From NCBI GenBank assembly GCA_017396725.1, contig JAFQLA010000034.1:1-20177 (forward strand): a DNA stretch of 20,177 bases. Reading direction: 5' to 3'. The stretch is from Oscillospiraceae bacterium (GTDB lineage Bacteria; Bacillota_A; Clostridia; Oscillospirales; Oscillospiraceae). The notes under the pieces were generated by a model. That model did no database searches and was not told the origin of the DNA. It was given only the letters and a program-made list of their open reading frames with translations. Positions 1-7,749 of the stretch are shown one piece after another (positions within the stretch are counted from its first letter, which is position 1; each line of letters starts with the position of its first letter). The translations under genes and the position numbers were made by a program.

Positions 1-1460
1 ATCTTTTCAACGCTGTCGGGGATCTCCACTTCATCCAGCAGGATGCAGTTGCAGAAGGCACCTTCGCCGATCTCATGGACGCTGTCGGGAATGGTGATAC
101 GGTTGAGCTTTTTGCATTCGCAGAATGCCCAGTCGCTGATGGAAACGATGCTGTCAGGGATATCGTACTGCACTTCACGGCTGGAAGCGGGGTAGGCGAT
201 GATGACAGATTTGTTCTTATTGAAAAGAACATGATCGTTGCCCTCGCGCTTGTTGGGCTCAGACTTATAATACTTGTTCTTGGGATCTACGCGGATGGAC
301 TTGAGGTTTTCGCAGCCTCTGAAAATCGCCTCGCTTATTGCGGTGACGGAAGCGGGGATCTCGATCTTGGTCAGGGACTTGCAGTTTTTGAAAGCGCCCT
401 TACCAATCTTCTTAAGTCCGTTGGAAAGCTCAATCTTGGAAAGGCTGATGCAGCCGTTGAAGACCAGATCGTCGATCTTGGTGACGGAGGCGGGGATAAC
501 GATACTTTCAAGACCTACGCAGTCGGAGAAAGCGCTTTCACCGAGAATGGTGAGCTTTTCGGGAAGGTCGATCTTCTTGAGGGATTTGCAGCTGTTGAAT
601 ACGCCGCCGTAGAGTTCGGTAAGGCCGCTGGGAAGGGAAATACTTTCCAAAGAAGCGCAGTTTTCAAATGCGCGCTCGCCGATCTTGATGGCGTGGTTCT
701 TGACTTCCAGTGTCTTCATCTGCACGCAGTCGCGGAAGGCGCTTTCGCCCACACGCTGGGTGCGGCCGGGGATGACCATTTCTTCCAGATTGCTGCAGCC
801 GCGGAAGCTTTCCAGCTGGATCTCTTCCAGAGATTCAGGGAGCTGAATGTGATGCAGAGCGCGGCGATCTTTAAAAGCGCCGGCACAGATGACGGTGATG
901 CCTTCATCCACTTCGATGGACTTGCCGTTATCTTCGCACTTCTGGAGCTTACCTTCAAAGGTGGTGAGGCGATCCATGGTGGTGGCGGGCAGGTCACGGA
1001 CCATGCTCTTGATGAGCTTATCCATGTTCTCGGTGGTGCTGTGGTGGGTGTTGGCAAGAAGAATTTCAAATGCGGGGGGAACAACGGCGTCATCGAGATA
1101 GATGGGGTAGAGACGCTTGCCGTTTTCTCTTGCTACGATAACTTCCATGCCGCAGAAGGGGGAGGACATGGAGGCGGCGGAAACGAAGAGCACTACTGCA
1201 TCGCATTTTTCGATTTTTTCGCGAAGCTCTTCGCGGAAATCGTTGCCGTTTTCGCAGGATTCATCATACCAGATACGATACTTTCTGTCATGGAGCGCAT
1301 CCAGAATGGGATAGACTTCCATAGTATCGCGGTGGGAATAGCTGATGAAGAGATAAGGCTCGTTTCCGGTGTAGGCTTCAAATTTGGTGGAAACATAATT
1401 GTAGCCGTTTTCCTTTGCTACATCTGCAGCTTTTTTGGTTCGCTGTGTAGTTGTTGCCAT
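1..1460 (-). CDS. TIR domain protein with BspA-type leucine-rich repeats (3' end cut by window edge)
   Basis: Open frame from ATG at 1460 to the left edge, so 486 residues are visible and the C-terminus is missing. Residues about 34-140 form a TIR domain: LFISYSHRD (37-45), IWYDE (63-67), and the alpha-C region VLFVSAASMSSPFCGME with E106 where TIR NAD hydrolases carry their catalytic glutamate. From about 185 onward come at least 11 repeats of about 23 residues with the pattern AFxxCxxLxxIxIPxSVxxIG, the LRR_5/BspA type; one longer insert near residues 385-415 interrupts the spacing. There is no signal peptide, so both parts should be cytosolic, unlike most BspA-type surface proteins. It is the last visible gene of the operon, 5 nt after the TrkA-RyR gene, whose final codons contain its GGAGG ribosome binding site. 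Family knowledge: bacterial TIR domains often cleave NAD+ or make signalling nucleotides. Inference: the repeats sense or scaffold a partner and TIR is the output. The domain calls are firm; the activity is unproven. Confidence 0.9.
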   Translation of the reverse strand, partial: MATTTQRTKKAADVAKENGYNYVSTKFEAYTGNEPYLFISYSHRDTMEVYPILDALHDRKYRIWYDESCENGNDFREELREKIEKCDAVVLFVSAASMSSPFCGMEVIVARENGKRLYPIYLDDAVVPPAFEILLANTHHSTTENMDKLIKSMVRDLPATTMDRLTTFEGKLQKCEDNGKSIEVDEGITVICAGAFKDRRALHHIQLPESLEEIQLESFRGCSNLEEMVIPGRTQRVGESAFRDCVQMKTLEVKNHAIKIGERAFENCASLESISLPSGLTELYGGVFNSCKSLKKIDLPEKLTILGESAFSDCVGLESIVIPASVTKIDDLVFNGCISLSKIELSNGLKKIGKGAFKNCKSLTKIEIPASVTAISEAIFRGCENLKSIRVDPKNKYYKSEPNKREGNDHVLFNKNKSVIIAYPASSREVQYDIPDSIVSISDWAFCECKKLNRITIPDSVHEIGEGAFCNCILLDEVEIPDSVEK

Positions 1461-1465
1461 GACCT

Positions 1466-3400
1466 TTATTCCTCCATGTTAGAATCTGTTGCAATGATTT
1501 TATACTTACGGCCCGATACATTCCATCTGTCATGCAGGATATCGGGGATGCGGACGATGAGTTCGCGGTCATACACGGTGGAGTCGGGGAGTCCCAACGC
1601 ATCCGAGCAGGCCTTGAGATCTTCGAAGGGGCAGATATACGGGTGCATTTTCAGCATCTGGCAGTTGTGTCTGCCCTTACTGATGCCGGAGCGCTTGTAT
1701 TTATCCACATCTTCCAAAGAAGCGGTGACCCAGCCTTCCGTTTCCAAAAAGGCCATCCAGCGGTCATGCTCGGCATAGGTGAGGCGGGCCAGAGTGCCTT
1801 CTGTGAGATATGGAGCGAGATCCACTTCTTCGGCATTTTCGTCTTCCGTATAATCCAAACCCAGAAGCGCCAGCTTATAGCGGATATGCATGGCGTTGGC
1901 GCGGTTGGAGCGCTTATTTACTTCAAAGAGGTTATAGCGTTCCAAAGCGCCGGTGACATCGATCTCAGTGTCGCTGAAGATGTCCTCATAAACGAGGTGA
2001 ACATTCCGGGAGAGAGATTCGATGTCGGAGTTGACCAGATTCTGATAAGTATACAGATTTTTGATGCCGCCGAAGGGGACGAGATCATAGCTGACCCGTC
2101 GCGCTTCGTTGGTTTCTGAGGTGCGAAGAGAACGGAGAAGTTCAAACTTATCGTCACTTTTGATATGGCAGAGGATGGGAGGAACGGCGCTGTAATCAGC
2201 GTCTTTTCTGTAGCAGGCTCTGCGCAGATGGATGGCTTGGTGAATGGTGCAGATATCATCTTCGTTGCAGACCATCACATAAGTAGGGGCATCAATGCCG
2301 TTGATCGCATTGGTAAAAGAGAGCTCATCGCTGTAGGAGCTGTAGCGGATATGGTAGCGGTCGCAGGAGAGGGCAGGGAAGAGTGCCAGCATTTTTGACT
2401 GCATAGCGGCAGCCTTTTCACCCACAACATCTACTTGCAGCGTATAACCGTCCAGCTGACCGCACCAAAGCACGGTGCGAAGAGCGGATTCGAGAATGCT
2501 GCCGTTGCCGCAAAGGAGGACATTGATCTTTCCGTCCTTTGCGTAACGGTAAAGGGGATAGCGATCCAGAAGATCATAGATCAGGAGTTCATTTTCATTG
2601 ATCACCTGAATATCCGTAAAGCCCTTTTGGGTGGAGTCGATCATGACATCCACATCGGGCATGCAGGAGAAGAGATAAATGTGGTTATTCTGCTGTGCGT
2701 TCTTGCTTTTATCCTTCAAAGAATCGATCAGCGAGAGCGCGTGGTTGAGATTCAGGTCGTCATCATCGGAGATGCAGAAGAAGTGAGAGGAACGGTTCTC
2801 CTTGAAGGTGATCCGGAGGCGGTTGATATCCTCCTCCGTGATCACGCAATCAAGAAGTTTTTCCGTTTCGCTGTAGCTGTCCTTGTCATTGCAGCCGGCA
2901 AAGATGATGCGGCATTTTTTCTGCGCGCGGCGGATATCCTCCGCCAGAGCGATGGAGCGCTCGTTGATTTGCGAGAAAATATACAAAGGACGCTTGTCTG
3001 CATTGATGAGACTGATCTTGAGGTTGGTAAAGAATTTCAGGAGAAGTGCGAAAGCAGTGATCAAGGAGAAGATGGGCAGCAGCGTATGCAGAAGACCCAG
3101 CACGAAGAAATAGAATCCCGCGATGGTGTCAGGGGTGATACGGCTCATGATGAGGTCATAGGAGGCGAGATAATCCGCATCCAGTGAGATGACCTGCATC
3201 ACATTGAGCAAGTTGCCGAAGAGCGCCGGAATGGGGCGGTAGTTCTCCAGATAGATCGGGATATAAATCAGGTATGTTGCCACGAGAAAGAGGATCAGCA
3301 TAAAAGTAACGCGCAGGGTGCCGAGCCTCTTTATCAAAAGCAGTCTCACTGCCAGAATCAGCAGCAGCAAAACGACTGCGAAAGTTATATACCAAATCAC
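1466..3400 (-). CDS. Membrane-anchored protein with two TrkA-N-like Rossmann domains and a C-terminal RyR domain
   Basis: 644 residues from a GTG start, preceded by AAGGAAG at 9 nt spacing. Hydrophobic segments at about 3-23, 29-51 and 92-124 anchor the N-terminus. Residues about 136-280 look like a first TrkA-N/RCK-type Rossmann domain (RPLYIFSQINERSIALAEDI), and about 291-450 like a second (INVLLCGNGSILESALRTV, with G298-N-G300). Residues about 536-625 match the prokaryotic RyR domain: AEHDRW (543-548), EGW (555-557), HPYICPFEDL (586-595) and YDRELIVRIPDIL. TrkA-N domains of potassium-transport regulators bind NAD(H) or nucleotides; bacterial RyR domains occur in proteins proposed to sense nucleotide-type ligands. 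There is no obvious pore loop, so I do not call it a channel. It lies between the peptidase gene (24 nt) and the TIR gene (5 nt), which suggests a sensor or transducer for nucleotides the TIR protein consumes or makes. That functional link is inference. Confidence 0.82.
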   Translation of the reverse strand: MIWYITFAVVLLLLILAVRLLLIKRLGTLRVTFMLILFLVATYLIYIPIYLENYRPIPALFGNLLNVMQVISLDADYLASYDLIMSRITPDTIAGFYFFVLGLLHTLLPIFSLITAFALLLKFFTNLKISLINADKRPLYIFSQINERSIALAEDIRRAQKKCRIIFAGCNDKDSYSETEKLLDCVITEEDINRLRITFKENRSSHFFCISDDDDLNLNHALSLIDSLKDKSKNAQQNNHIYLFSCMPDVDVMIDSTQKGFTDIQVINENELLIYDLLDRYPLYRYAKDGKINVLLCGNGSILESALRTVLWCGQLDGYTLQVDVVGEKAAAMQSKMLALFPALSCDRYHIRYSSYSDELSFTNAINGIDAPTYVMVCNEDDICTIHQAIHLRRACYRKDADYSAVPPILCHIKSDDKFELLRSLRTSETNEARRVSYDLVPFGGIKNLYTYQNLVNSDIESLSRNVHLVYEDIFSDTEIDVTGALERYNLFEVNKRSNRANAMHIRYKLALLGLDYTEDENAEEVDLAPYLTEGTLARLTYAEHDRWMAFLETEGWVTASLEDVDKYKRSGISKGRHNCQMLKMHPYICPFEDLKACSDALGLPDSTVYDRELIVRIPDILHDRWNVSGRKYKIIATDSNMEE

Positions 3401-3424
3401 TGCTATACACTTCCTTAGTTTGGA

Positions 3425-6400
3425 TTAAAAGGGGAGCTTGTGGTTGAACGGTGTGTGGGTGACGGAGGTGCCATAGGAGAGGGAGTATTTCTCAAGATAC
3501 TTGATGAAGCCTCTGCCGTAAGCATCGTCACGCAGCTTGGTCAGGATTTCCTGACGCTTGGCGTATGCCACTTCGTTCAAAAGGAGCAGATACTGGATCT
3601 CCACCCACTTGGCCATGCCTTCGTAGACCTCCAGCAGGTTTTCCTGACCGTATGCCTTGGCAAGTTCCTTGTCATTCCAGTTCAGGTACTGCCAGATATG
3701 GGTCAGTTCGTGGGCAATGGTAGCGACAGCTGCCAGCTTGGGAGAACCGTTTTCCACATAGATGCTGTAACCGGTGCGGTCACGCTGGGCAAAGCCAAGC
3801 ACGCGGCCGTCAAAGCCGGGAGTGGCGATGAAGCTCTCGCCCACATGCTTTGCGATCTTCTTGGCGTCAGTAGTGCGCACCTGGATGGGGGTGTTGATCT
3901 TGATGCCGTAGAAGATCTCCATGTTGCGAAGAACATTCTTGAAGATCTCGCGGAAATCGTCTGCCGTCTTCACTGCCGTCATGGAGCAGCGGTTGCAGCG
4001 CTCACGGCCGTCCTTCAGGCGGACATATTCGCCGCCCTTGAGTTCCACGCCGCAGAAGTCGCAGGTGTGGACACCGAACTTGTTGGGATCGTAAGTCTGC
4101 TCGATCTCGTGGGCAAGATCCAGACCGGAACGCACGCGATGGAGAGGATTGTCGTTGAAACCGTACTTGGCAAGGTATTCCATGGTCTCGCTGATGCGAA
4201 GGACCGCGGGAACATCCTCATAGCCCAGCTGCAGGAAGTTGTGCTTCTGATAAGCGGTCTTCTGCGGGGGAGCTGCCAGTTCTTCATCCTCGCCGCCGAT
4301 ATCCATCTGATCTTCAGCGGAAGCGGCTTCGGCATCCCAAAGAACGGTGGGGGCGACAGACTTGTTCTGCAGGGGAAGTGCGGGTTCTTCTTCGGGGAGA
4401 GGAGCGTCTTCTTCGGCGGCTTCATCCTGAGCTTCTTCTTCCACAGCGGGAAGTTCGGCTTCTTCCGTTTCAGCTTCCGCTTCGGTATCGCCTTCGGCGG
4501 GAGCTTCTTCAGAAGTTTCCTCTTCTTCAGCTTTTTTCTTCTTGCGGGTGAAGAATTCACGGATCTTGGCAAAGATGCCCTTCTTTTTCTTGCCGTCTTC
4601 AGCGCCTTCGGCAGCTTCGGTGCTTTCGGCAGCCTCTGCGCTTTCGCCTGCAGCTTCTGCGGAAGCATCGGCGGGAGCTGCACCCTCTGCGCCGTCCTCT
4701 TCTTCGCCCTTTTTCTTCTTGCGGCCGAAGAGCTTACCGAAGAATTCCTTGATCTTCTTGACAAGACCCTTCTTTTCCTTGGGAGGAGCGGGGACAAAGA
4801 CGGGGACATAAGGCTCATCGTCTTCAGGTTCGGGAACGACTTCTGCCATCTTTTCGGTGTGCCAGGAGAGAACATCGCTGATGATCTCGAAGTAGCGGTT
4901 GAGGTTGCGCTCTACGGAGACGATGAGGCCGAGGTCGATTTCACTGTCTTCAATGATGTAGATGCAGTCACTTTCGTCGCGGCCGCTGACATCGGGAAGC
5001 ATATACTTCAGCTTGCCTTCTTCGTTTTCCGAAGACTTGGGGATAACGGCAGAAACATACTGATGGGTGCTGGGATAAGTAGTTTTGAAGATCTCATTGA
5101 GCAGGAAGCAAATGGTGTATTTGACATCCCCGGGAACTTCAGGAAGACGGATGCGCAGCACGCTCTTGTTGCGATAGTGTCTTTCGGGAATATCGTTGAT
5201 GAGAACGCGCTTGCCGTTTTTCCAGTCGCCATAGGAAAGCATTTCCAGATAGCCGTCGGTAGCGACGGTGATATCGGCAAAGCCATAGGTCACTTCCAGA
5301 TCGGCAACGCTCTTGCGGGCGCCCATTTCCGTGCTTTCACGCCAATTGTCCAGCTGGAGTTTCTGGATCTGGCGGTAGTAGCGGCGGTCGGTGATATGGT
5401 CGGCAGCTCTGCGCAGGACCACACCGTTGAGAGGCGTGATGGTCTTGACTTCGTAGTACTTGCCGTCCAGCGTGATAAACTGACCGGGCAGCATAGCCTG
5501 GAATACATGGCCGTAAAGCTTGGCGCCGATGTAATGGCTTTCGTTTTCCTCGTCCTCTGCGATGTAGTACGCGTTTTTCAGAATATGCGCGTAGGTGTAG
5601 AGCTCGTTGCTCTCGTTGATCTCGTAGAGTTTGACGACGGTGGTGTTGATAGTATCCTCAGAGAGCTCTTCCTTGAAGCGGACGCTCAAAGAGGGATCGC
5701 TGACATTGCAGTGCTTTGCGATAAGACCCTTCAGCGTGGCGTAAGCGTCGGTGAACTGGATGCCGCAGAGCATCATCTCGTTTTCGATCTCGCTTTCACG
5801 GATGGGCATATTTACCATGCGCATCACCAGCTTGAGAACGAGGTTGCGCTCGGTTCTTGCAAAGTCGGGAACGATGGTGGGGATAGCCTTGGGGTCAGCG
5901 GAGAAGATAGCTACATTATCCAGCATGTAGTCACGCAGGAAATAATTCTCACTGATCACATTGACAAAGCCCTGCTTCATAGCGCGGGAGGAGAAGACGC
6001 GGGTCATTTCAAAGAGATTGCGGAACTCGTCTTCCACGGCAAAGAAAGCATTATCCTTCATGGAGCTGTTCCACAAATCAGCGCTGACATGGAAAGCGCG
6101 GTTGAAGGAATCCTGACTGACGGGAAGATCGGCATAGTCGCAGATCTGCTTATAGTACTGGCCGGCGATCCACTTCATATCCGCGACGGGGAACTTCTCG
6201 CCGCCGATCCAATTGACCTCGGGGATCTGATACTTCAGCGCCACGGTGTTGATCTCGGTGCCCACGCCCAGGAAACGGGAGACATTGGGCAGGATCTTGT
6301 GGTGCATGCTGCCGCCGTCTGCATCCCAGTACATCTGGGAGCTGTTGGCGCCGCCGCGGAGGGTGGCGGTGACGGAGGTGATGCTGGTTTTCAGCAGGTG

Positions 6401-7747
6401 AGAGAGGGAGTCTACAAGACCGTCACAGTTGCGGTCGCAGGCGCAGTAAACAATATTTTTGTTCTTATTCTCACACTCGCTGACCAGCAGCGTAAGACCC
6501 ACCTGATAGCTGGAAAGGATGCGGGAGGGCTCAATCATGATGACGATGCCCACCTTTTCAAAGAAGTCCTTGTTGTTCTGGTGGAGCTTCAGGTTGTGGA
6601 TATCACTGGGCTTGATGATGCCGATGTCAAACTCGTCGTACTCATAGTTGAGCACCTTGGAGCGCCAAAGACTGTCGGTGCCGGAGAATTCCACGATACC
6701 GTCATCTATCCATTCCTTTACATTATCCGCCGTTTCGTCACGGCCGACGATGATAAGGCACTTCTTGAAGCTGATAAGCTGCTGAACAATAGGCAGCACC
6801 AGATAGTGGGTCAGGTCATGGTAGAAGGGATTGCAGAAGAGGGTACTTTCGCCGCGCAGAAGATTGACGCTGTTATTGACATAGTTGATGTCGATATTGG
6901 CGCCGCCGCTTCTGAGCTGCTGGAAATACTTGCCTGCCATGCGGAGATTGGGATCCTCGCTCTGAAGCATCACATCCAGAGCTTCAAAGGTGCCGCTGTC
7001 ACCGTCATTGGTATCCAGCGTGTTTTCATAGAGAACTCTCGTGGGGAAGAGCTTGCGGAGAATTTCTCTGAGAAGACCGTAGTTAGCAACCTTATAGGAT
7101 TCTTCATCCTCGCCCAGAATATCTTCCACAAATTCACTCTGGGTCATACCCGAGAGGAAAGCCACAACTTCGGAGAAAATCACGATGCCGAAGCAGGGAT
7201 AGAAAACACCCTGGAAGAAGGGGGAGCGGGGGTAGAGCTGGGAAAGAGCGAAGAAGAGAATGGATACGCCGAAGAAAGCGTAGTAGAAGCCACGGTAATA
7301 GCCTCTGAACTTGGCGCATTCCTTCTTCACAAACCACTGGCCCGTGCGCTCATCATACTCGTAGAAGAGACCGGAGGTCTTTTCTGTAAGGGTCTGGGAA
7401 GAGGCCCAGAGCTTTGCGAGGATGGGCATCAAAATGCTCTTGAGAGCGATGAAGCCCACCAGGAAAGCACAGTTGAGCACATAGATGGCAATGGAGGCCC
7501 AGGCAATGTTCTGCAGGAAAGGCAGATACTTTGCCAGAAGGTTGAAGATCTTGTGCAGGAAATGGACCACAGTTTCCACCTTGCCGAAGAGGAACAGCAT
7601 CACGATGCCGTAGATCAAAGAGATGATGGGCATGGGGAACTGACGGGAGCGGTTGACCTTAGAGAGGTTCAGCTTTGCGCTGGCAATGCACAAAGCCGCA
7701 ACGGGGAGGATGCAGCCTAAAACCTTTAATACTTGCATAAAACTCAT
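3425..7747 (-). CDS. Giant membrane protein: degenerate SF2-helicase-like core fused to LIM/DA1-type zinc metallopeptidase
   Basis: 1440 residues. About five hydrophobic segments lie near 5-24, 38-55, 82-103, 150-171 and 180-200. Residues about 285-965 resemble an SF2 helicase in layout (a LxxGESTLFCNPFYHDLTHYLVLPI stretch is split here as GESTLFCNPFYHD at 299-311 and HYLVLPI at 314-320; then LIIVG at 331-335; a beta strand ending IMIEPS at 403-408 where a DExH box would sit; LPGQFITLDGKYYEV near 755; CIYIIEDSEIDLGL near 928). No Walker A GxGK[ST] or true DExH is visible, so it is probably ATPase-dead; this call is moderate. Residues about 970-1160 are low-complexity and acidic with two copies of a basic amphipathic motif. 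The C-terminus has two CxxC pairs (C1229/C1232 and C1251/C1254), then HELTH (1346-1350) and EVYEGMAKWVE, with E1376 as likely third zinc ligand. This is the order seen in plant DA1 peptidases. The ATG overlaps nothing but sits 2 nt after the upstream TGA, so translation is probably coupled. The protein likely cleaves a partner at the membrane; the substrate is unknown. Confidence 0.8.
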   Translation of the reverse strand: MSFMQVLKVLGCILPVAALCIASAKLNLSKVNRSRQFPMPIISLIYGIVMLFLFGKVETVVHFLHKIFNLLAKYLPFLQNIAWASIAIYVLNCAFLVGFIALKSILMPILAKLWASSQTLTEKTSGLFYEYDERTGQWFVKKECAKFRGYYRGFYYAFFGVSILFFALSQLYPRSPFFQGVFYPCFGIVIFSEVVAFLSGMTQSEFVEDILGEDEESYKVANYGLLREILRKLFPTRVLYENTLDTNDGDSGTFEALDVMLQSEDPNLRMAGKYFQQLRSGGANIDINYVNNSVNLLRGESTLFCNPFYHDLTHYLVLPIVQQLISFKKCLIIVGRDETADNVKEWIDDGIVEFSGTDSLWRSKVLNYEYDEFDIGIIKPSDIHNLKLHQNNKDFFEKVGIVIMIEPSRILSSYQVGLTLLVSECENKNKNIVYCACDRNCDGLVDSLSHLLKTSITSVTATLRGGANSSQMYWDADGGSMHHKILPNVSRFLGVGTEINTVALKYQIPEVNWIGGEKFPVADMKWIAGQYYKQICDYADLPVSQDSFNRAFHVSADLWNSSMKDNAFFAVEDEFRNLFEMTRVFSSRAMKQGFVNVISENYFLRDYMLDNVAIFSADPKAIPTIVPDFARTERNLVLKLVMRMVNMPIRESEIENEMMLCGIQFTDAYATLKGLIAKHCNVSDPSLSVRFKEELSEDTINTTVVKLYEINESNELYTYAHILKNAYYIAEDEENESHYIGAKLYGHVFQAMLPGQFITLDGKYYEVKTITPLNGVVLRRAADHITDRRYYRQIQKLQLDNWRESTEMGARKSVADLEVTYGFADITVATDGYLEMLSYGDWKNGKRVLINDIPERHYRNKSVLRIRLPEVPGDVKYTICFLLNEIFKTTYPSTHQYVSAVIPKSSENEEGKLKYMLPDVSGRDESDCIYIIEDSEIDLGLIVSVERNLNRYFEIISDVLSWHTEKMAEVVPEPEDDEPYVPVFVPAPPKEKKGLVKKIKEFFGKLFGRKKKKGEEEDGAEGAAPADASAEAAGESAEAAESTEAAEGAEDGKKKKGIFAKIREFFTRKKKKAEEEETSEEAPAEGDTEAEAETEEAELPAVEEEAQDEAAEEDAPLPEEEPALPLQNKSVAPTVLWDAEAASAEDQMDIGGEDEELAAPPQKTAYQKHNFLQLGYEDVPAVLRISETMEYLAKYGFNDNPLHRVRSGLDLAHEIEQTYDPNKFGVHTCDFCGVELKGGEYVRLKDGRERCNRCSMTAVKTADDFREIFKNVLRNMEIFYGIKINTPIQVRTTDAKKIAKHVGESFIATPGFDGRVLGFAQRDRTGYSIYVENGSPKLAAVATIAHELTHIWQYLNWNDKELAKAYGQENLLEVYEGMAKWVEIQYLLLLNEVAYAKRQEILTKLRDDAYGRGFIKYLEKYSLSYGTSVTHTPFNHKLPF
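4532..4780 (-). repeat. Intragenic duplication encoding two basic amphipathic motifs with acidic linker
   Basis: Within the 1440-residue protein, residues 990-1013 (KEKKGLVKKIKEFFGKLF then GRKKKK) and 1053-1072 (KKKKGIFAKIREFFTRKKKK) share the pattern KKG[LI]x[KA]KI[KR]EFFxxRKKKK followed by EEE. The copies are offset by 63 residues and are separated by an Ala/Glu-rich linker; another acidic Ala/Glu/Pro stretch follows up to about residue 1150. Each copy can form a helix with one hydrophobic and one strongly basic face, typical of peripheral membrane or nucleic-acid binding. The function is inferred. Confidence 0.75.
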
Positions 7748-7749
7748 GG

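Noticed and set aside
75..1778. 567-codon open frame on the plus strand
   Set aside because: Antisense of the TIR-LRR gene and the end of the RyR gene; its apparent repeats merely mirror the leucine-rich repeats.
3440..7720. 1426-codon open frame on the plus strand
   Set aside because: It is the exact codon-aligned antisense of the peptidase gene, has no suitable start context, and its translation lacks domain motifs, while the minus strand has LIM, HExxH and TM features.
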